From a bacterium (GTDB lineage Bacteria > Eremiobacterota > Eremiobacteria > Baltobacterales > Baltobacteraceae), in assembly GCA_021781095.1 (NCBI GenBank), contig JAJXXM010000372.1, positions 1-13,672 on the forward strand: a stretch of DNA of 13,672 nucleotides, in the 5' to 3' direction. Below the pieces are notes generated by a model. It saw only the letters and a program-made list of their open reading frames with translations. It had not been told where the DNA came from and ran no database searches. The translations under genes and the position numbers were made by a program. The number at the start of each line of letters is the position of its first letter. The stretch's first letter is position 1. This document shows, piece after piece, positions 7,997 to 13,672 of the stretch.

Positions 7997-8088
7997 CGGG
8001 TCCCTTAATCGACCGTAATCTTTATTGTGCCGGAAGTATTATGTATGGGGAAAAATTCATAATCACCGCTTAAAAGATAGATGGTACG
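7997..8088 (+). promoter_or_regulatory. AT-rich leader of the TonB receptor gene, candidate promoter/operator
   Basis: The gap is more AT-rich than its surroundings. TATTAT at 8037-8042 could be a -10 box, but I find no good -35 at 17 bases. ATTATG (8038-8043) and CATAAT (8058-8063) form a 6-bp inverted repeat with a 14-base spacer, operator-like. An imperfect stem at about 7996-8016 (ACGGGTC/GACCGT) followed by AATCTTTATT could end the upstream transcript. Confidence 0.3.
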
Positions 8089-10764
8089 ATGCGTCGACTT
8101 CTCGTCTTGCTTCGAAAGGACTCGACCATCGTGATTGCAACCGGAACCTCTCGCATGCTGAGGGTACTTTTCCTCTGCTGCACGCTCTTTATCGTGCAGC
8201 CGCTCTCGGCTGTCGCTGCAGCATCAGTCCAAGGGAATGCGGCGCTCGTCGGTCGCGTCACCGACGCCGCCGGCCATCCGATTGCGGGTGCGGTGGTCAG
8301 CGTTATCGGCCCGGTCAAGCGATCGACGTTGACCGATGCGCGCGGCCGGTTCAAACTACGGCGTCTTCCGGCTGCGTATTACGCGGTCAGCATCATCAAA
8401 GCCGGATATCTTCCGGCTCGAAGCACGAACATCGCCGTCTTCGCCGGTCAGAGCCTGCCGTTAACGGTGCGGCTCGTCGCCCTTTCGGCGAGCTCGCTTC
8501 AGGTCATCGCGCGGGTCGTCGCGACCGGAAAGAGCTCGATGAATACCGGCACGGCACAGACGACATACGTGCCGCGCAGTGCGTTTCTCGACCTCGCCGA
8601 TCCGCAAATCAACGATGTTGTTGCCCGCATACCGGGTGCGGGGATCGAACGTGGATCGAGCTCGCCGAATACCTCGATCTCGCTCGGCGGGGCGCAGCCC
8701 TACGAGACGCAGGTGCTGCTCGACGGCCACCCGCTCTCGGGCGGGCGCTACGGAGTGTGGTTCTCGCAGTTTTTGAGCTCGTTTCTGCTGCAAGGCATTC
8801 AAGCCGATACGGGGCCGGGAAATACGACGCCCTTTGCCGCCGCGGCGATCGGCGGTACGGCGAATTTACTCACCCCCACCTTCACTGCGAAGCCGACCTA
8901 TGAATGGATCGAGGGTGTCGACAATAACGCATCGCAATATGCAAATGCGTTGATGACCGGGTCGCTCGGACGTCTCTCGTACGTTCTCGATGCCGGTTAT
9001 CAGGGCCTCAATGGAGCATTCTTTCAACATTACGGGTGCGTGATAAAGCCGCAGAGCTACCCATCGCTCAACACCCCAAGCGCCGCCGGTATCATCCAAT
9101 TTTGCGGAGACCTTAGCGGCCCGCTCGCGACGAAAGGTGAGATTGTAAAGCTGAAATACGATCTCTCGAAATCAACCTCGCTCGAGACGGGCTTTGTCGG
9201 ATCGCAGGCCGGCTATAACCCGCAAGGGACGGCATACGGCCAGTACGGTGGAATGGTGACGGTTCTCCCCTGCATGACCGTGGGTACGACGCAACAGTGC
9301 AGCAACCCGAACGACGCGTCGCTGATCGGAACGAAGATTCCCGGATACGTTTACTACCCGGGATCGGTCGTGAACAATAATCAACCGATCTTCGATGCGC
9401 AGTTACGTACGACAATCGGCAATAATACGTTGCTCGTTCGCCCCTATATCGGATCGATCTCGCGATCGATCAACGGATCGGGAGAGTCAAACTACCCGGA
9501 TCACTACACCGCAGGCGGTGTCGCCGTCATGCAATCACCGTTCAGCTTACTCGAGAGCGATAAATTGCGGGGAACGACGTTCTCCTTCGTGCATCCATTC
9601 GGGGACAACGTCGTTACGGCGAACTACGATTACCATTCCGATGAAACGTTCGCTTATTACGGCAGCCCATCGGCCGTCAATACGCCCGATACGATTTCGC
9701 GTTTCAGCACGATCTCGCTCTCCGGTGATTTCGCTGCGACCAACGATTTGACGATCCGCGCCGCACTCTACGAAACCAATTGGCGGCTGCAGGGAGAGCA
9801 ATCGGGGCCGATCGTCGCCGGAAAACCGACGCTTGTACCTTCCTCGCGCTCGTTATCGCGCTTCGATCCGCATCTCGCGTTCGTTCTCCAACCGCGCGGC
9901 GACCTATCCTATCGTCTTGCGGTAGGAAGCTCGGCAACCTATCCTTTTGCCTCGCAAGTCAGCGGCATTCCGTTTATCACTCAAGGCTCGGCGACCGCTC
10001 CGTACGGGACGCTCAATAATAAGAATCCGTTGCTCGACCCGGAGACTGCCGCCAGCATCGACCTCGGCATGGATAAGCGCTTTCGTAACGACGCCGTCTT
10101 GAGCTTCGATCTCCTCGGCACCAACGTGCGGAACGTCTTCGAGAGCATTATTACACCGACGGTCGGCCCACTCGACCCGGTGAAAGGCACCCCGGAGTAT
10201 TCGGCGATTCTGCAACCGGCCAACGTCGCTTCGCTTGCGGCACGGCAGTTCACGGCGACCTTTTCCCGCACACCGAACTTCGGTCTTGGTTATTCACTGA
10301 GCGGAACGCTGGCAAGTTCGATCGTCAACGGGGTGCCGGCATCGTTTTATACCTCGCCGACGGCATTCGTACAGCCTGCGAACGGCCAACAACAGTGCAG
10401 TAACGGTGGCTCTGAAATTTGCCTCCCCTATCTGAAGGGTTTTCTGCACCTTCAGTATATCGCGCCGGATCGGACGTACTACGCCTTGGACGGTGATTTC
10501 GAGGGGAAAAACAATACCTTCAACCAACCGCCGTTTACGATTGTGAGTGCGACGATACGGCGCCCGGTGACGAAAAGTCTCGACGTGCAACTCTCCGTGC
10601 AGAACCTTCTCAATACCAATGTATTCTTCGGATTGCCGGAATTCAATCTCGGCGTTCCGCAGGTCGGAGAATCATCAAGCGGTCTCGGAGCGATTTCCAC
10701 CCCGTTGATCCCCGCCCCGGCGCGCACTTTTCGCTTGCAATTGCGCTGGCATATCGGACGGTAG
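8089..10764 (+). CDS. TonB-dependent outer-membrane receptor with N-terminal carboxypeptidase-regulatory-like domain
   Basis: Up to 891 residues. Order: signal peptide (hydrophobic LRVLFLCCTLFIV, cut near VAAA at residues 42-45); CarboxypepD_reg-like beta-sandwich (about 52-130, GRVTDAAGHPIAGAVVSV and TDARGRFKLRRLP); plug (about 155-262) with IPGAGIERG, SISLGGAQPYETQVLLDGHPLS and AAIGGTANLL; then a 22-strand barrel to the C-terminus, ending in RTFRLQLRWHIGR. The family takes up siderophores, vitamins, sugars or peptides using TonB-ExbBD energy; no TonB partner is in the window and the substrate is not evident. The mature chain has only six Cys, in three close pairs: 317/339, 395/404 and 770/778. 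Start is uncertain: ATG 8089 has a poor ribosome site, GTG 8131 has AAAGGA 10 bases upstream and gives a cleaner signal peptide, and ATG 8155 is also possible. It is transcribed separately from the operon before it. Confidence 0.93.
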   Translation: MRRLLVLLRKDSTIVIATGTSRMLRVLFLCCTLFIVQPLSAVAAASVQGNAALVGRVTDAAGHPIAGAVVSVIGPVKRSTLTDARGRFKLRRLPAAYYAVSIIKAGYLPARSTNIAVFAGQSLPLTVRLVALSASSLQVIARVVATGKSSMNTGTAQTTYVPRSAFLDLADPQINDVVARIPGAGIERGSSSPNTSISLGGAQPYETQVLLDGHPLSGGRYGVWFSQFLSSFLLQGIQADTGPGNTTPFAAAAIGGTANLLTPTFTAKPTYEWIEGVDNNASQYANALMTGSLGRLSYVLDAGYQGLNGAFFQHYGCVIKPQSYPSLNTPSAAGIIQFCGDLSGPLATKGEIVKLKYDLSKSTSLETGFVGSQAGYNPQGTAYGQYGGMVTVLPCMTVGTTQQCSNPNDASLIGTKIPGYVYYPGSVVNNNQPIFDAQLRTTIGNNTLLVRPYIGSISRSINGSGESNYPDHYTAGGVAVMQSPFSLLESDKLRGTTFSFVHPFGDNVVTANYDYHSDETFAYYGSPSAVNTPDTISRFSTISLSGDFAATNDLTIRAALYETNWRLQGEQSGPIVAGKPTLVPSSRSLSRFDPHLAFVLQPRGDLSYRLAVGSSATYPFASQVSGIPFITQGSATAPYGTLNNKNPLLDPETAASIDLGMDKRFRNDAVLSFDLLGTNVRNVFESIITPTVGPLDPVKGTPEYSAILQPANVASLAARQFTATFSRTPNFGLGYSLSGTLASSIVNGVPASFYTSPTAFVQPANGQQQCSNGGSEICLPYLKGFLHLQYIAPDRTYYALDGDFEGKNNTFNQPPFTIVSATIRRPVTKSLDVQLSVQNLLNTNVFFGLPEFNLGVPQVGESSSGLGAISTPLIPAPARTFRLQLRWHIGR

Positions 10765-10770
10765 CGCCGT

Positions 10771-11235
10771 TTATGCCTTACTCGCCTCCTCGGCGCGATG
10801 TTGCGCTTCGATTGCTGTCGCGATTTCTTCGATCAGACGTTCTCCGGTCGCTTCGGCGATGCGTTTCCCAACGACGTTATCGAAGGCTTTCCCGATCGCG
10901 CCGAGTGGTGGGTCGTACGTTCCGTGAAGTTCGAGCCGTGAATACTCGTAGGTATCGCTGGCGCGAATACTGAGTGAACCGTGAAAGGCCGGATAGATGC
11001 CGCCGACTTCGGGCTCCCACGAGATTTCCCACGGTTGATCGAAATGCATTGGATCGTGGGCGACGGCGAAGCGCATCGAAACATCTTTCCCGAGATCTCG
11101 ATCGTGGAACGCAAGCGAAAGGCGTTGGGCGACGCTCTGCCCCGAATCGGCGAGCGGCTGTAGGCGATCGCGCAGGAGCTCTTTCGCTCGCGTATACGGG
11201 CATGCGACCTGTCGTCGGATCTCGATCTCGGTCAT
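10771..11235 (-). CDS. SRPBCC (START/polyketide-cyclase-like) fold protein
   Basis: 154 residues from ATG 11235. A single ligand-binding helix-grip domain is suggested by MTEIEIRRQVACPYTRAKELL at the N-terminus, central strands (VSMRFAVAHDP, WEISWEPEVGGIYPAFHGSLSI, SRLELHGTYDPPLG) and a long C-terminal helix (GKRIAEATGERLIEEIATAIEAQ). These proteins bind hydrophobic ligands or act as cyclases/stress proteins; no catalytic residue can be assigned. No signal peptide, so cytosolic. The frame is open to 11283, but the first 16 residues of that version are charged and low in conservation appeal, and GAGGAGG lies 11 bases before ATG 11235, a slightly long but usable spacing. It is 63 bases downstream of the globin-GAF-EAL gene on the same strand and is probably co-transcribed. 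Its stop is 6 bases from the convergent TonB receptor stop. Confidence 0.8.
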   Translation of the reverse strand: MTEIEIRRQVACPYTRAKELLRDRLQPLADSGQSVAQRLSLAFHDRDLGKDVSMRFAVAHDPMHFDQPWEISWEPEVGGIYPAFHGSLSIRASDTYEYSRLELHGTYDPPLGAIGKAFDNVVGKRIAEATGERLIEEIATAIEAQHRAEEASKA

Positions 11236-11298
11236 CTTCGGTTCATCCTCCTCGCGGCTCGTTGCTCGCTCTTCGCTCCCCACCGTTCATCTGAGAGT

Positions 11299-13359
11299 CT
11301 ATTGTCTCGATGTCCAATGTTCGTGAAGCTCTTTCATAACCTCTTCGCGCGCGCGCCGATAACGCTCGTGGCTCGCGCCATAGCCGGCTTCGGCACGGGT
11401 GCGCGCGAGAAGACGTTCGAGACGAGCATCCGCCGCGGCGTGCGTGCGCCGATACCGCTCGATCACGCTGTCTCCACGAGTGAATTCCGCGAGCATGTTC
11501 GGCCAGCGAGCGAGTTCGGAAAGTTGGAGATCCCACAACAAGAAACCGGCCATCGCGCCGAGCGCCGTTTGCGGAGTTTGCGGATCGATGTCGTGTTGAA
11601 CGTCGGCATGCCATCGTAACAGATCCTCGGCCGGCATGGGGCGCGCAATTCCATATCCTTGCCCGCGATCTGCGCCGAGAATCGTCGCCGCTTCGATCGT
11701 CCCGCGGTTCTCCAATCCCTCGACCGTCACTGGAATATCGAGCGCATGGGCGAGCCGCGTGAGATGCAAAATAAATTCAAGCGCTCGTTGCGGATGCTGT
11801 TGCGTTCCTTCCACGAGTGCCTGGTCGATCTTTACGCCGTCGAACGGATAACGATCGAGACGAACGAGCGAACTGTGCGCCGAACCTAGATCGTCTTGCT
11901 CGATTTCGATGCCGTCGCGCCGAAGCTGAGCGATTAGTTGTTCGTGCCGGGTGAGATCCACAACATCTTCCGGCGTTTCGAGCATCTCGAGCGTGAGCCG
12001 TTCCGGCGCGAGATTGTTTTCAGTTAGAATTGCGAAAAGCACTTCGCGATACCGAATATCGGCGAGAGCCGGTGCGGGAATATTCACGGCAACGTTGGTG
12101 CGAAGCCCCTCGCGTTCGAGCATCGTACAGTCGCGGCAAGCGGTACGAAGTACCGCCTCAAAAAGCTGAAGGAGATCCGACTCGCCGAACGCGGGGAGAA
12201 AACGTTGCGCGGGGACCATCGCGCCGCGATGGTCGATCAGTCGGGCGAGCGCTTCGATTTTTACGAGCGAACTATCGCGGAGATCGACGATGGGTTGGTA
12301 GAGAACGGCAACGCTCTGCATATCGAGGAGCCGTCGGTAGCCGGCGCTCTCGACCATCGGAACGATCGGCGAGCGAATGCGCCGCGCGACTTCGCGCCCG
12401 AGAACGAGTTGGAGGTGGATAAGGAATTTTTCGATCCGGTTGCTGGCGAAGAATCCCGGATAATTACTGTAGAGCATGAGCAGCGCGATCGTGCGCCCCG
12501 ATTCGTCGAGGATCGGCACCGCCGAGCCGGCTCGGAATCCGAGCTCGCCGGAGATCGCGCGCCACGGCGTGCGATCCTCGCCGGTCATCCAGGCATTGGC
12601 AACGACGATCTCTGCACTGCGCCAGGCTCTGCCGCCGGGGCCACGCCCTGCCGGGCGCTCGGCATCGGTGTGGATCTTCGGGATTTTCCCCTCCTCCATC
12701 GCTTCGTGGTAACGCTGGCCGAGCCCAAAGGTCGCCTCGACTTGGAGCTCTCCCGATGCATCGGAGCGGAGAAACATTCCGGCGAGCAATCCTTCGATCG
12801 TCGCCATCGCCTCGAAGGCGCCGCGAAGCAGATCGGCGAGGTTCGCCGCCGCAGTAATGCCGCGGTCGATCTGCGTGATCGTCGCGGTTAGGCTCCTTCC
12901 CACCGTTCCGTAGCTCTCGGCTTGCTCGCGGATGTCGATGAGAATGCGCTGGTGTAGCGCGCGTTCGACGGCAGCGGCGCGCTCGATCGGCAGATCGGTG
13001 AGACGTTCGGCGATCCGTTCTTCCACCACCGAGTAGGCGTGCGCGAGCCACTGCGGCCCGAGACCGATGAGAGCGTGAACCGAGCCGACCTGGCGCGCCT
13101 GCTCGGCGTGCCGCTGAAACGTGAGGTCAGGCTCGAGCAAGAGGGCGAAATACTCGACCAGCCGCTCATGCAGGCGGGAGAATTCTTCCTCGCTGAGGCG
13201 ATCGAGAATATCGGCGACCGCTTCGCAGCGGCCGACCCGCGCCAACGTGATTGCGGCGATCTCCGCGAGGGTCCGTTCGTCGAGCACGGCAAGATCGGCG
13301 AGCGCCGAAGCCGCCGTGGGGCCGTATGCAACCGAGGAGCCAGCGTCCGGCAAAATCAC
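11299..13359 (-). CDS. Globin-coupled sensor with GAF and EAL domains (predicted heme-regulated c-di-GMP phosphodiesterase)
   Basis: About 686 residues; numbering here is from the upstream GTG at 13362. Residues about 25-150 resemble the sensor globin of globin-coupled sensors: VEYFALLLEPDL, then VGSVHALIGLGPQWLAHAY, where His96 sits at the proximal heme-ligand position (compare HemAT). About 165-325 is GAF-like. About 350-590 is an EAL domain with all expected catalytic residues: Glu370 in IEALAR, Asn427 in VNIP, Glu459, Asp490-Asp491 (DDLGSA), Lys511 (VKID), Glu548 (VEGLE) and Gln568 (GQGYG). It should hydrolyse c-di-GMP to pGpG. No GGDEF domain is present. A helical tail of about 95 residues (590-687) follows that I do not recognise. 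No transmembrane segment, so cytosolic. Start: AAGGAG lies 3 bases before GTG 13362 and 6 before GTG 13359; the second is better spaced. The promoter should lie in the 113-bp gap before the divergent tRNA. Confidence 0.88.
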   Translation of the reverse strand: MILPDAGSSVAYGPTAASALADLAVLDERTLAEIAAITLARVGRCEAVADILDRLSEEEFSRLHERLVEYFALLLEPDLTFQRHAEQARQVGSVHALIGLGPQWLAHAYSVVEERIAERLTDLPIERAAAVERALHQRILIDIREQAESYGTVGRSLTATITQIDRGITAAANLADLLRGAFEAMATIEGLLAGMFLRSDASGELQVEATFGLGQRYHEAMEEGKIPKIHTDAERPAGRGPGGRAWRSAEIVVANAWMTGEDRTPWRAISGELGFRAGSAVPILDESGRTIALLMLYSNYPGFFASNRIEKFLIHLQLVLGREVARRIRSPIVPMVESAGYRRLLDMQSVAVLYQPIVDLRDSSLVKIEALARLIDHRGAMVPAQRFLPAFGESDLLQLFEAVLRTACRDCTMLEREGLRTNVAVNIPAPALADIRYREVLFAILTENNLAPERLTLEMLETPEDVVDLTRHEQLIAQLRRDGIEIEQDDLGSAHSSLVRLDRYPFDGVKIDQALVEGTQQHPQRALEFILHLTRLAHALDIPVTVEGLENRGTIEAATILGADRGQGYGIARPMPAEDLLRWHADVQHDIDPQTPQTALGAMAGFLLWDLQLSELARWPNMLAEFTRGDSVIERYRRTHAAADARLERLLARTRAEAGYGASHERYRRAREEVMKELHEHWTSRQ

Positions 13360-13475
13360 CACGATCTCCTTACGTGCGTGCTTCTCCCCCAGGTATGCAT
13401 GCTAACACACTTTGCGCCGGTTTCCCTTCGGGCGGGGGTGATCGGGTAAATGCGGAAGAAGCGGACGGCCGAGAC

Positions 13476-13565
13476 GGAGAGATGGCAGAGCGGTTGAATG
13501 CGGCGGTCTTGAAAACCGCTGAACCCTCACGGGTTCCGTGGGTTCGAATCCCACTCTCTCCTCCA
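13476..13565 (+). tRNA. tRNA-Ser (anticodon UGA), CCA encoded
   Basis: A complete class II tRNA. The acceptor GGAGAGA (13476-13482) pairs with TCTCTCC (13555-13561). The anticodon stem GCGGT/ACCGC holds loop CTTGAAA with anticodon TGA at 13510-13512, reading UCA and other UCN codons. A long variable arm GAACCC/GGGTTC, typical of serine tRNA, and a T-arm with GGTTCGAATCC follow. The 3' CCA is encoded at 13563-13565. The discriminator base is T (13562), where serine tRNAs usually have G. Confidence 0.95.
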
Positions 13566-13642
13566 GCCGCTCGCGGCCCCGCCGATGGGGGAAGGCACCG
13601 AGTACCGGCACGACAGCCTTTTGGGTAGGATTCCCTACCAAA
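13566..13642 (+). other. Hairpin-rich segment after the tRNA, unassigned
   Basis: Four consecutive potential hairpins follow the tRNA: GCCG/CGGC (13566-13577), CCCC/GGGG (13577-13590), AAGGC/GCCTT (13592-13620) with inner CCG/CGG, and a 9-bp stem with one bulged base, TTTGGGTAGG/CCTACCAAA (13620-13642). The third is followed by TTTT (13619-13622) and could be a weak terminator for the tRNA. No known RNA family or protein is recognised here, and bases up to 13672 show nothing further. Confidence 0.3.
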
Positions 13643-13672
13643 GAGCGGCGTGGCGATCCGTCGGATCTCCGT

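Noticed and set aside
11232..11246. Four-codon leader ORF (MNRR) overlapping the SRPBCC start by ATGA
   Set aside because: Its ATG directly abuts the GAGGAGG ribosome site with no spacing, so initiation there is unlikely; the motif is probably chance.
13587..13618. Resemblance to a cobalamin-riboswitch core (GGGAA, CCGGCACG)
   Set aside because: No B12 box is visible, the order and spacing do not fit, and the element is cut by the window end.

Overview
The window looks like chromosomal DNA of a diderm (Gram-negative-type) bacterium of moderately high GC. It encodes a TonB-dependent receptor, a lipoprotein with a clear lipobox, an outer-membrane barrel protein and two signalling proteins. I see no phage, transposon, CRISPR or integrase signal. 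The style of the TonB receptor (N-terminal carboxypeptidase-regulatory-like domain, few cysteines) together with the dense ATGA-overlapping operons reminds me of Eremiobacterota/Vulcanimicrobiota (WPS-2) or acidobacteria-like soil bacteria. That is an impression only; no marker gene here settles it.

Layout. Positions 2-2158 (+) hold the 3' part of a hybrid histidine kinase (PAS-PAS-HisKA-HATPase-REC-REC) whose start lies outside the window. It converges, across a perfect 12-bp inverted repeat, on a four-gene minus-strand operon read from 5772 down to 2178: a small DUF962/Mpo1-like membrane protein, tryptophan 2,3-dioxygenase (kynA), a kynureninase-like PLP enzyme (kynU) and a MATE-family exporter. 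Gene junctions are a 4-base overlap, a short overlap and a 7-base gap, so this is almost certainly one transcript. It carries the first and third steps of tryptophan-to-anthranilate catabolism plus an exporter; the formamidase step (kynB) is absent.

Divergent from that operon, only 51 bp away, is a plus-strand three-gene operon (5824-7996): an unrecognised lipoprotein, an unrecognised outer-membrane barrel protein and a crotonase-fold enzyme. Both junctions are ATGA overlaps. The crotonase lacks both hydratase glutamates but has the PEG-type glutamate of delta3,delta2-enoyl-CoA isomerases. After a short AT-rich spacer comes a large TonB-dependent receptor (8089-10764). It nearly abuts, tail to tail, a minus-strand pair: a globin-coupled GAF-EAL c-di-GMP phosphodiesterase (13359-11299) followed by an SRPBCC-fold protein (11235-10771). 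The window ends with a tRNA-Ser(UGA) and an unassigned stretch rich in hairpins.

The most interesting points are the kyn/DUF962/MATE operon, the envelope-protein/isomerase operon, and the predicted heme-based sensor attached to an EAL domain without any GGDEF domain. No completely new system stands out beyond these.
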